A model generated the notes under the pieces. The model worked only from the letters and a program-made list of their open reading frames with translations, made no database searches and was not told where the DNA came from. From an uncultured Holophagaceae bacterium (GTDB taxonomy: Bacteria; Acidobacteriota; Holophagae; Holophagales; Holophagaceae): a stretch of 7,200 bases of DNA. The position numbers and the translations under genes were made by a program. Shown here piece after piece: positions 1 to 5,339 of the stretch; within the stretch, counting starts at the first letter, position 1; each line of letters begins with the position of its first letter. The stretch is from positions 1 to 7,200 of the forward strand of contig CAIYNT010000053.1 of NCBI GenBank assembly GCA_903927605.1, written 5' to 3'.

Positions 1-34
1 GGCCGGTCGGCCGCCGCGTTTCATTTGCCTGGCC

Positions 35-160
35 GTGGGCTGTAGGAACTGCTTCCTGTGGCGGCCCATCGGGCCGCATCCTTAGTTACCTTCGGCCTGT
101 CACGAGTGATGGATGCTGCCGAGTCCCATCTTGCCCCATAGCCCACAGCCTACAGCCCAC
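35..160. repeat. 12-bp perfect inverted repeat flanking the tsaB leader
   Basis: GTGGGCTGTAGG at 35-46 is the exact reverse complement of CCTACAGCCCAC at 149-160. The right arm ends at the base before the tsaB ATG. The 102 bases between the arms hold a small GC hairpin (61-77) and no convincing gene. The arms are built from the same heptamer as the tandem repeat at 135-162, so this may be two opposed copies of a dispersed repeat and not a functional RNA stem. The match is seen directly; its meaning is unknown. Confidence 0.6.
61..77. terminator. short GC-rich hairpin, possible terminator of an upstream gene
   Basis: GCGGCCC (61-67) and GGGCCGC (71-77) form a perfect 7-bp stem around a three-base ATC loop. 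No clean T-run follows; the next bases are ATCCTTAGTTACC. It could end a transcript entering from the left edge, but no coding region is visible there to confirm that. No sigma-70 promoter stands out in positions 78-160, so the promoter for tsaB is not located. Confidence 0.3.
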
Positions 161-162
161 AT
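135..162. repeat. heptamer tandem repeat (consensus CCYAYAG) overlapping the tsaB start
   Basis: Four consecutive 7-base units can be read: CCCATAG (135-141), CCCACAG (142-148), CCTACAG (149-155) and CCCACAT (156-162). The last unit supplies the A and T of the tsaB ATG at 161. A reverse-complement version lies at 35-46. The array occupies the place where a Shine-Dalgarno sequence would sit, and none is visible. Such arrays can change copy number by slippage, which here would alter the leader immediately before the start codon. Confidence 0.55.
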
Positions 163-859
163 GCTATTCGCCCTCGACACCACCACGGAAATCCTGCACC
201 TGGCCCTGATCCAGGGCGACCGGGTGTGGGCGCGGCGGGTGCTGTCGGGGGTGGGGCGAGGGCACAGCGAGCGGCTGCTCCCCACCCTGAACGAGCTGAT
301 GGCCGAGGCTGGAGCGGTTCCGAAAGATCTCTCCGGCGTGGCGGCCTGCCTGGGGCCCGGCGGCTTCACGAGCCTGCGCATCGGCGTGGCCACGGCGGAG
401 GGCTTCGGCCTCGCGGGCCTGCCCACCTGGGGCTTCTCCGCCTTCGCCCTGCGGGCGGAAGCCCTGCGGCAGGCGGGCGTGCGGGGACCCTTCTGGATCC
501 TGCTGGATGGACAGAGGAGCGAGGCCTTCCATCAGCGCTGGGAGGGAGGCCCCACGGGCGCCGCGGCCAAGCATCCACTGACGACCTTGCCGGAGCGCGT
601 GGGCCAGGAGGCCTGGTGGGCACCGGAGGCCTTCGCGCCCAGGGTTGAGGCCGTCCTGCCGACCGCCCATCGCATCACACTGAGAGATGAAGGCGAGGCC
701 ACCCTGGCGGGCCTGGTGGCCCTGGCGCGGCGGGTGGCGCAGGAGCCACCGGAAGCCCCCCTGGTGCCCTTCTACCTGCGGGAGACGGATGCGGCGGTGA
801 ACTTTCCCCATGCCGCCGCGCACCTGTCCGAGGCCCTGCGCAAGGGCGTGGCGCGATGA
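161..859 (+). CDS. tsaB: tRNA threonylcarbamoyladenosine synthesis protein TsaB
   Basis: TsaB (YeaZ) is an ASKHA-fold protein that pairs with TsaD and works with TsaE and TsaC to make t6A37 on ANN-decoding tRNAs in the cytoplasm. It is not itself the catalytic subunit. The 232-residue product starts MLFALDTTTE, the first beta strand typical of the family. It then shows GHSERLLP at residues 34-41 and the signature GPGGFTSLRIG at 65-75 (usual form GPGSFTGLRIG), and near the end a P-x-YLR-x-x-DA segment at 203-211. The length is normal for the family. An in-frame ATG at 113 would add 16 residues encoded largely by the heptamer repeat. I prefer 161 because the conserved strand begins there, although no Shine-Dalgarno is visible. 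The stop overlaps the rimI start as ATGA, indicating translational coupling. Confidence 0.93.
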   Translation: MLFALDTTTEILHLALIQGDRVWARRVLSGVGRGHSERLLPTLNELMAEAGAVPKDLSGVAACLGPGGFTSLRIGVATAEGFGLAGLPTWGFSAFALRAEALRQAGVRGPFWILLDGQRSEAFHQRWEGGPTGAAAKHPLTTLPERVGQEAWWAPEAFAPRVEAVLPTAHRITLRDEGEATLAGLVALARRVAQEPPEAPLVPFYLRETDAAVNFPHAAAHLSEALRKGVAR

Positions 860-1284
860 CGGAGGGGACCGGCGCCAGCGTGCAGAGATTGGCCGGTGGC
901 GACCCGCTGCCGGACTGGGTGGTGCGGCTGGACCGCACGGCCTTCGGATCGGCCTGGAAGGCGCCCGCCAGCCACGAGGCCCTGTGGCTGCTGCCGGAGG
1001 TGGCCTTCGCCCGCTGGGCATGCGTTCCGGCGGCGGGCGAGGCGGAGCTGCTGCGCATCGCGGTGGATCCTGCGCACCGGGGCCAGAATCTGGGGCGGAA
1101 GCTGCTGGAGGCCTGCCAGCGCGATCTGGAAACAGAGGGGATGAGCCATCTCTATCTGGAAGTGCGGGCCTCCAACGCAGCGGCCATCCGGCTTTACGGG
1201 GCCTGCGGCTGGCGGTGCTGCGGCCTTCGGCCCGCCTATTATCCGGACGGGGAGGATGCGGTCCTCTTTCATCACGAGCCTTGA
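856..1284 (+). CDS. rimI: RimI-type GNAT N-acetyltransferase
   Basis: This is a 142-residue GNAT-fold acetyltransferase of the RimI type. In characterised bacteria RimI transfers acetyl from acetyl-CoA to the N-terminal alanine of ribosomal protein S18. The acetyl-CoA-binding stretch ELLRIAVDPAHRGQNLGRKL (64-83) is followed by LEVRASNAAAIRLY (101-114) and YYPDGEDAVLF (128-138). The last two are hallmark RimI segments. E102 and Y114 align with the catalytic Glu and Tyr of enterobacterial RimI. The first glycine of the Q/R-x-x-G-x-G motif is Asn78 here, and the N-terminal half looks compressed and poorly conserved before residue 62. The ATG lies inside the last codons of tsaB (ATGA overlap), the usual tsaB-rimI pairing. 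A different acetylation target within the RimI family cannot be excluded. Confidence 0.88.
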   Translation: MTEGTGASVQRLAGGDPLPDWVVRLDRTAFGSAWKAPASHEALWLLPEVAFARWACVPAAGEAELLRIAVDPAHRGQNLGRKLLEACQRDLETEGMSHLYLEVRASNAAAIRLYGACGWRCCGLRPAYYPDGEDAVLFHHEP

Positions 1285-1303
1285 GGTTTGCGGACGGCGG
1301 ATG

Positions 1304-1339
1304 GGCCTCATTCCTTGAGTTAAAAAATTCAATGCGGCC
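1304..1339 (+). terminator. imperfect hairpin after rimI, possible terminator
   Basis: GGCC (1304-1307) can pair with GGCC (1336-1339), CATT (1309-1312) with AATG (1331-1334), and TTGAGTT (1315-1321) with AATTCAA (1326-1332) through one G-T wobble. The last two pairings share two bases at the junction, so not all pairs form at once. The structure lies 20 bases after the rimI stop and before the rrf2 promoter, where the tsaB-rimI transcript should end. No T-run follows, so intrinsic termination is uncertain. Confidence 0.3.
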
Positions 1340-1395
1340 AATCCCTACAAATGGCGCGAGTTGTAATTAAGTGCCATCAGGCTCCTTTGAATTGA

Positions 1396-1426
1396 TGACC
1401 TTAGGGTCTTGACCAACATGACCTAA
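1396..1426. promoter_or_regulatory. candidate operator: three TGACC half-sites upstream of rrf2-cydAB
   Basis: TGACC occurs at 1396-1400, 1410-1414 and 1419-1423. The first copy forms an inverted pair GACC-TTAG-GGTC (1397-1408) with the complementary half. The longer forms TGACCTTA and TGACCTAA at 1396 and 1419 are near-identical direct repeats 23 bp apart, about two helical turns. The cluster overlaps the likely -35 box and the spacer, as expected for an autorepressing Rrf2 protein. TGAC-type half-sites are loosely reminiscent of IscR type 1 sites, but the match is partial. Assigning this site to the adjacent regulator is inference. Confidence 0.5.
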
Positions 1427-1436
1427 AGAGTAATGT
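1409..1436 (+). promoter_or_regulatory. putative sigma-70 promoter of rrf2-cydA-cydB
   Basis: TTGACC (1409-1414) is a good -35 box. TAATGT (1431-1436) is an acceptable -10 after a 16-bp spacer. The local sequence is AT-rich against a GC-rich background. The predicted start of transcription near 1443 gives a leader of about 20 bases before the rrf2 ATG. Two of the three TGACC half-sites lie in this promoter. Confidence 0.5.
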
Positions 1437-1463
1437 TATTAAAACAGTCACATTCGAGGGTTC

Positions 1464-1946
1464 ATGATCGGCATTTCCCGGCAGACAGATTACGCGGCAC
1501 GACTGGTGCTGCATCTTGCAGCCCTGGAACCAGAAACTCAGGTGTCCATCGCCGAGATCTCCAAGCTCCGCCTCCTGCCGGTGGCCTTCGTCCGGCGCCT
1601 CGTGGGCAGTCTGGTGAAGGCGGGCGTTCTGCTGACGGCGCGCGGTTCGGGTGGGGGCATCCGCCTGGGACGACCCGCTTCCGAGATCTCCCTACTGGAT
1701 GTCGTGAACGCGGTGGAAGGGGGCATCGTCCTCAACCAGTGCCTTGACGGGAAGCACATCTGCCCTTTGTCGCATGGCTGTCCCGTGCAGGTCGCGTGGT
1801 CGGCGGCCACGAAGGCCCTGGAGCAGCACCTGGCCACCGTGCGTTTCGACGCCCTGGCCCGGGACTCCGAAGCTCACCTCAACGCCCACCTGCAGCGGCA
1901 CGCCGCCGCCCGCCGGAAGGCCCACCTGACCTGTTCCTGTCCCTGA
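1464..1946 (+). CDS. Rrf2-family Fe-S-type transcriptional regulator (IscR/NsrR-like)
   Basis: This is a 160-residue winged-helix regulator. The N-terminus MIGISRQTDYAAR, the helix-turn-helix at about 27-50 (ending FVRRLVGSLVKAG) and the wing LLTARGSGGGIRLGRP (56-71) are the standard Rrf2 pattern, followed by the dimer helix LLDVVNAVEGG. Three cysteines, C93, C100 and C106 (C-x6-C-x5-C), sit where IscR and NsrR bind a [2Fe-2S] or [4Fe-4S] cluster. The protein is therefore probably a sensor of NO, oxygen or Fe-S status and not one of the cysteine-free Rrf2 members. Two more cysteines lie at the extreme C-terminus (C157, C159). GAGGG at 1456-1460 serves as a close ribosome-binding site. The stop lies 16 bases before cydA, so the gene should be co-transcribed with and probably regulate the bd oxidase. 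NsrR-like against IscR-like identity is not resolved. Confidence 0.88.
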   Translation: MIGISRQTDYAARLVLHLAALEPETQVSIAEISKLRLLPVAFVRRLVGSLVKAGVLLTARGSGGGIRLGRPASEISLLDVVNAVEGGIVLNQCLDGKHICPLSHGCPVQVAWSAATKALEQHLATVRFDALARDSEAHLNAHLQRHAAARRKAHLTCSCP

Positions 1947-1950
1947 ACGA

Positions 1951-1957
1951 AAGGAGG
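1951..1957 (+). promoter_or_regulatory. ribosome-binding site that fixes the cydA GTG start
   Basis: AAGGAGG ends five bases before GTG at 1963. The only nearby ATG (1967) is out of frame. The reading frame from GTG gives the conserved N-terminus with the haem-ligand histidine at position 18, one less than in E. coli CydA. This supports a GTG start. Confidence 0.8.
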
Positions 1958-1962
1958 ACCCT

Positions 1963-3282
1963 GTGGATGTCCTGACCCTGTCGCGGCTGCAGTTTGCGGT
2001 CGCCACCTACTTCCACTTCCTGTTTGTGCCCCTCACCCTGGGCCTTTCGATGCTCGTCGCCATCATGGAGACGATGTACGTGCGTACGGGTGACGAGGAC
2101 TACAAGCGCATGACGAAGTTCTGGGGGAAGCTCTTCCTCATCAACTTCGCCGTGGGTCTGGTCACGGGCATCACGCTGGAGTTCCAGTTCGGCACGAACT
2201 GGTCCCGCTACTCGGCCTATGTGGGGGACATCTTCGGGGCGCTGCTGGCCATCGAGGCGACGGCCGCCTTCTTCCTGGAATCCACCTTCATCGCGGTGTG
2301 GCACTTCGGCTGGGACAAGCTGTCCCGCAAGGCCCACCTGACGACCATCTGGCTGGTGGCCATCGCCTCCAACCTTTCGGCCTTCTGGATCCTGGTGGCC
2401 AACGCCTGGATGCAGCACCCCGTGGGCTTCGTGCTGCGCAACGGTCGCGCCGAGCTGGCGGACTTCTTTGCCGTGATCACGCAGCGCTTCGCCATTCTCG
2501 AGTTCATCCACACGCTGGGCGGCGCCTATCTGACGGCGGGCTTCTTCGTGCTGGGCATCTCGGCCTGGCACCTGATCCGCAAGCAGGAGACGGCCTTCTT
2601 CCAAAAGTCTTTCCGAATCGCCGCGGTCTGGACCCTGGTGTTCGCGCTCTTCGAGATCGCCCAGGGCCACATGAACGCCGAGATCCTCCACAGTGCCCAG
2701 CCCACCAAGCTGGCCGCCATGGAGGCCCACTGGGAGACTGGCCGCAATGCGCCCATGAACCTCCTCGCCTGGCCCGATACCCAGAACGAGCGCAACGCCG
2801 TGGAGGCCCTCTCGGTACCCAGTGGCCTGAGCCTGATGGCCACCTACTCCACCGACGGCGAAGTGAAGGGCCTGAAGGACTACCCCGCCGCCGTGCGACC
2901 GCCGGTGCTGCCGGTCTTCCTGAGCTTCCGCGCCATGGTGGGACTGGCCTTCCTCTTCCTGGCGGTGGGTCTCTGGTCCTACCTCAAGCGGGCTGACATC
3001 ACGGCCCAGCATCGGTTCCTCCGCATCCTGCCCTGGCTGATTCCGCTGCCCTACCTGGCCAATGAGCTGGGCTGGACCCTCGCTGAGCTGGGCCGCCAAC
3101 CCTGGATTGTCTATGGCCTGATGAAGACCAGTGACGCCGTGTCGCCCATCGCAACCTCGCAGGTGGGGATCTCGCTCGTGGCCTTCTTCCTGGTCTACGC
3201 CCTGTTGGGTGCCGTGGACTTCTATCTGCTGTTCAAGTTCGCCCGGAAGGGCCCGGATGCCGCGCCCGCGGCCGTGAAGTGA
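1963..3282 (+). CDS. cydA: cytochrome bd ubiquinol/menaquinol oxidase subunit I (CydA)
   Basis: CydA oxidises quinol and reduces O2 to water without pumping protons. It binds haems b558, b595 and d in the cytoplasmic membrane together with CydB. The 439-residue protein keeps all residues I can align with E. coli CydA: H18 (E. coli H19), E98 and E106 (E99, E107), H183 (H186, haem b558), K249 and E254 in the quinol-binding QPTKLAAME motif (K252, E257), M325 in FRAMVGL (M393, haem b558) and E375 in LAELGRQPW (E445). About nine hydrophobic segments are visible. It is some 80 residues shorter than E. coli CydA, almost all lost from the Q-loop C-terminal part between about 260 and 318. This is the short-Q-loop subfamily. 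The start is GTG with AAGGAGG upstream. The gene is followed by cydB after 11 bases. Confidence 0.96.
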   Translation: MDVLTLSRLQFAVATYFHFLFVPLTLGLSMLVAIMETMYVRTGDEDYKRMTKFWGKLFLINFAVGLVTGITLEFQFGTNWSRYSAYVGDIFGALLAIEATAAFFLESTFIAVWHFGWDKLSRKAHLTTIWLVAIASNLSAFWILVANAWMQHPVGFVLRNGRAELADFFAVITQRFAILEFIHTLGGAYLTAGFFVLGISAWHLIRKQETAFFQKSFRIAAVWTLVFALFEIAQGHMNAEILHSAQPTKLAAMEAHWETGRNAPMNLLAWPDTQNERNAVEALSVPSGLSLMATYSTDGEVKGLKDYPAAVRPPVLPVFLSFRAMVGLAFLFLAVGLWSYLKRADITAQHRFLRILPWLIPLPYLANELGWTLAELGRQPWIVYGLMKTSDAVSPIATSQVGISLVAFFLVYALLGAVDFYLLFKFARKGPDAAPAAVK

Positions 3283-3288
3283 GGGAGG
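3283..3288 (+). promoter_or_regulatory. ribosome-binding site that fixes the cydB ATG start
   Basis: GGGAGG ends five bases before ATG at 3294. An in-frame GTG at 3279 overlaps the cydA stop but would have to initiate upstream of this site and would add five residues (MREAT) absent from the family pattern. The ATG is preferred. Confidence 0.7.
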
Positions 3289-3293
3289 CGACC

Positions 3294-4319
3294 ATGTTGG
3301 AAACCATCTGGTTCGTGATCTGGGGTGTGGCCTGGGCTGTCTACTTCATGCTCGACGGCTTCGACCTGGGCCTGGGGACCCTCTTCCCCTTCCTGGCGAA
3401 AAGCGAGACCGAGAAGCGGATTCTGGTGAACGCCATGGGGCCCTTCTGGGATGGCAACGAGGTGTGGCTGATCACCGCGGGCGGCGTGACCTTCGCCGCC
3501 TTCCCGAGGGCCTACGCCATCATGTTTTCCGGGCTCTACACGCCCCTCATGCTGCTGCTCTTCGCGTTGATCCTGAGGGGTGTGGCCTTCGAGTTCCGGG
3601 GCAAGGAGGACAACCAGGCTTGGCGGACCACCTGGGACACCTGCCTGGTGGTGGGCTCGTTCCTGCCCGCCCTGCTGCTGGGTGTGGCCTTCGCCAACAT
3701 CTTCGCGGGTCTGCCCCTGGATGCCGCCGGGATCTTCCACGGCAACCTGTTCACCCTGCTGAATCCCTACGGGTTGCTGGGCGGTATCCTCTTCGTGCTG
3801 ATCTTCGCCGTGCACGGCGCCCTGTGGCTCACCACCCGCACCGAGGGTGACCTGCAGGCCCGGGCGGGCCGCATGGCCACGTCCCTGTGGTTGGCCGAGG
3901 CCGTGGTGGCTGTGGCCTTCCTGGCCATGACCTGGTTCAGCACCCGGCTCTGGCAGAACGTGCTGGCCAAGCCCGTGCTGCTCATCCTCCCGCTCCTGGC
4001 GGTGGCGGGTCTGTTGTCCCTGCGGGTCTTCGCGGCCCAGGGCGCCTGGTGGAAGGCCTGGTTCGCCTCTTCGGCCCTCATCCTGGGCGCCGTGCTCTTT
4101 GGGGTGGCGGGGCTCTTCCCCAACCTCCTGCCCTCTAGCCTGGATCCCGCGGCGTCGGTGACGGCTTTCAACGCCGCATCCAGCCCCCTCACTCTGAAGA
4201 TCATGCTGGGCGTGGTGCTCTGCTTCCTGCCCGTGGTGATCGGCTACCAGCTCTGGGTCTACCTGAAGTTCCGCGACACCCTCACGGCGGAGAGCATCGC
4301 CCGGGGTCCCGCGTATTGA
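3294..4319 (+). CDS. cydB: cytochrome bd oxidase subunit II (CydB)
   Basis: CydB is the second membrane subunit of the bd oxidase. It is structurally related to CydA and needed for a stable haem b595/d site. The 341-residue protein shows the N-terminal YFMLDGFDLGLG (17-28), the signature GPFWDGNEVWLI (49-60), AAFPRAYA (68-75) and RGVAFEFRGK (95-104), with about eight to nine hydrophobic helices. The C-terminal helix ends in LWVYLKFRDTL, a normal cytoplasmic tail. It is somewhat shorter than the E. coli subunit (about 379). A good Shine-Dalgarno stands before the ATG, 11 bases after cydA. No CydX-like small membrane protein is recognisable after the stop, and the cydDC transporter genes needed for assembly are not in this window. 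Confidence 0.95.
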   Translation: MLETIWFVIWGVAWAVYFMLDGFDLGLGTLFPFLAKSETEKRILVNAMGPFWDGNEVWLITAGGVTFAAFPRAYAIMFSGLYTPLMLLLFALILRGVAFEFRGKEDNQAWRTTWDTCLVVGSFLPALLLGVAFANIFAGLPLDAAGIFHGNLFTLLNPYGLLGGILFVLIFAVHGALWLTTRTEGDLQARAGRMATSLWLAEAVVAVAFLAMTWFSTRLWQNVLAKPVLLILPLLAVAGLLSLRVFAAQGAWWKAWFASSALILGAVLFGVAGLFPNLLPSSLDPAASVTAFNAASSPLTLKIMLGVVLCFLPVVIGYQLWVYLKFRDTLTAESIARGPAY

Positions 4320-4325
4320 TGTTGT

Positions 4326-4401
4326 CCGGGGGTTCCGCGCTGCGCGCACACCCCCGGGCCCCCTCGCACTGTCACGGCAAAGCCGTTCCAGTGCTTGTTC
4401 T
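4326..4401. repeat. two-hairpin intergenic repeat, copy 1 (76 bp)
   Basis: This unit begins seven bases after the cydB stop. It contains two potential hairpins. The first is CCGGGGGT (4326-4333) with ACCCCCGG (4350-4357). The second is a CACTG/CAGTG outer stem (4367-4371 with 4389-4393) enclosing ACGGC-AAA-GCCGT (4374-4386). The unit ends CTTGTTCT. The next 75 bases are a diverged second copy. The architecture recalls REP/BIME elements, but I do not recognise a named family. The first hairpin could also help to end cydB transcription, although no T-run follows it. Confidence 0.7.
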
Positions 4402-4476
4402 CCGGGGACTCCACGCTTCGCGCATATCCCCGGCCCTCACACACTGTCCAGGCAAAGCCGCGCCAGTGCTTGTTCT
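4402..4476. repeat. two-hairpin intergenic repeat, copy 2 (75 bp)
   Basis: This is a direct, abutting copy of 4326-4401. CCGGGGA (4402-4408) pairs with TCCCCGG, and CACTG/CAGTG again flank a GGC-AAA-GCC core. The tails are nearly identical: both copies have GGCAAAGCCG, then CCAGTGCTTGTTCT. The base changes largely keep the stems, which suggests the fold matters or that both copies descend from a structured mobile repeat. A weak third beginning (CTGGGGGACC at 4477) follows and then similarity is lost. Confidence 0.7.
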
Positions 4477-4648
4477 CTGGGGGACCTCGTTGCCCGCCGC
4501 CTGGCATCGCAACGCCCACTCCCCTGACCCCTGCTTTTGGATGATCTGATCCCCCGCGCCTGTGCGGGGCAGGGGGATTCCTGTCTGCGATTCACTGCCC
4601 AACCCCTCCCGGGGGGGACTACCCCCGGGCCCACACAAGGAGAACACC
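4477..4648 (+). other. structured non-coding leader of ompW
   Basis: No gene is supported here. It holds a 6-bp stem CGTTGC/GCAACG (4488-4493 with 4509-4514). It also holds two mutually exclusive pairings: CCCCGC with GCGGGG (4552-4557 with 4564-4569), or ATCCCCC with GGGGGAT (4549-4555 with 4572-4578). A strong hairpin at 4608-4629 follows. I could not find a convincing -35/-10 pair, so the ompW promoter is unlocated. I also recognise no known riboswitch or small RNA. Confidence 0.4.
4608..4629 (+). promoter_or_regulatory. strong hairpin just upstream of the ompW ribosome-binding site
   Basis: CCCGGGGG (4608-4615) and CCCCCGGG (4622-4629) form an 8-bp all-GC stem with loop GGACTA. The stem ends seven bases before AAGGAG (4637-4642), leaving the ribosome-binding site free. 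It shares the 12-mer ACCCCCGGGCCC with repeat copy 1 (4350-4361), so it may be a remnant of the same repeat. A role in transcript stability or attenuation is possible but unproven. Confidence 0.45.
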
Positions 4649-5272
4649 ATGAAATCCCTCATCCTGCCGGTGGCTTTGGCCGCCGGGTGGCTCGCCTCTG
4701 CACCTCTCCAGGCCCAGGAAACCCCCTGGCTAGTCCGCCTGCGCGCCGTGCAGGTCGAGCCCGCGGACAAGTCCGACGCGATTCCTGCGCTGGGCGTGCC
4801 CGCGGACAAGATCACCGTCAGTTCGAAGACCATCCCCGAAGTGGACATCAGCTACTTCTTCACCCCGAACCTCGCAGCCGAATTGGTGCTCACCGTGCCC
4901 CAGGAGCACGATGTGAAGGTGGCCGGCACCAAGATAGGCACCTTCAAGGAGCTGCCCCCGACCCTTACGGCCCAGTGGCACTTCCTCCCCGGCCAGACCG
5001 TGAATCCCTACGTGGGTCTGGGCCTGAACCTCACCCTGATCTCCGATGTGAAGCTGGCGGTCCCGGGCGTGGGCTCCCTGAGCCTGGACAGCAGCAGCGT
5101 TGGTCTCGCGGCCGGTGCCGGCGTGGACTTCCAGGTGGCCAAGAACTGCTTCATCAACCTGGACGTGAAGTACGTGCAGATCCAGAGCGACGTGAAGCTG
5201 GGTGCCACCAAGGTGAGCAAAGTGAAGGTCGATCCCATGCTCTATGGTGTGGGCGTCGGCTACCGATTCTAA
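4649..5272 (+). CDS. ompW: OmpW-family outer membrane beta-barrel protein
   Basis: OmpW proteins are small eight-stranded outer-membrane barrels implicated in passage of hydrophobic compounds and in stress responses. The 207-residue product has a signal peptide MKSLILPVALAAGWLASAPLQA with cleavage likely after A22. After that come alternating barrel strands, the family-typical ELPPTLTAQWHF (101-112) with NPYVGLGLNLTL (119-130), and the C-terminal aromatic ending GVGYRF needed for barrel assembly. The length matches E. coli OmpW (about 212). ATG at 4649 is chosen over the in-frame upstream ATG at 4562 because AAGGAG lies six bases ahead and the signal peptide starts there. The gene is separated from cydB by 329 bases of repeats and hairpins, so independent transcription is likely. 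The name ompW is by family only. Confidence 0.88.
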   Translation: MKSLILPVALAAGWLASAPLQAQETPWLVRLRAVQVEPADKSDAIPALGVPADKITVSSKTIPEVDISYFFTPNLAAELVLTVPQEHDVKVAGTKIGTFKELPPTLTAQWHFLPGQTVNPYVGLGLNLTLISDVKLAVPGVGSLSLDSSSVGLAAGAGVDFQVAKNCFINLDVKYVQIQSDVKLGATKVSKVKVDPMLYGVGVGYRF

Positions 5273-5339
5273 GGCGATATCTCAGCGTGGTGAATGTTCC
5301 GGGTTATTGCGGCGCACCACACAAGGATTTGTCGGTCAG

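Noticed and set aside
113..160. N-terminal extension of TsaB from ATG 113
   Set aside because: The extra 16 residues come from the heptamer repeat and precede the conserved first strand; no ribosome-binding site supports that start.
1433..1747. Alternative frame starting ahead of the Rrf2 gene
   Set aside because: The Rrf2 fold is in the other frame (1464-1946) and this one has no family features.
1879..3099. Long open frame (about 400 codons) antisense to cydA
   Set aside because: Its translation is a Gly/Gln/His/Glu/Arg-rich mirror of GC-rich codons with no domain, and cydA on the other strand is fully conserved.
3222..4349. Long open frame (about 375 codons) antisense to cydB
   Set aside because: Low-complexity charged translation caused by GC-rich third positions opposite a clear cydB gene.
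4326..4476. CRISPR array
   Set aside because: Only two units that abut without unique spacers, and each unit is 75 bp with internal hairpins.
4259..4519. Minus-strand open frame with a repeated peptide ENKHWxGFAxTV
   Set aside because: The peptide repeat only reflects the tandem DNA repeat (75-bp unit keeps frame); it overlaps cydB's end and lacks a ribosome-binding site or domain.
4562..4648. N-terminal extension of OmpW from ATG 4562
   Set aside because: It would bury the signal peptide behind 29 residues, and AAGGAG points to ATG 4649.
4320..4648. tRNA, SRP RNA, 6S RNA or known riboswitch
   Set aside because: No cloverleaf, no T-loop or SRP-type conserved loop, and no riboswitch core was recognised by eye; a covariance-model search would be decisive.
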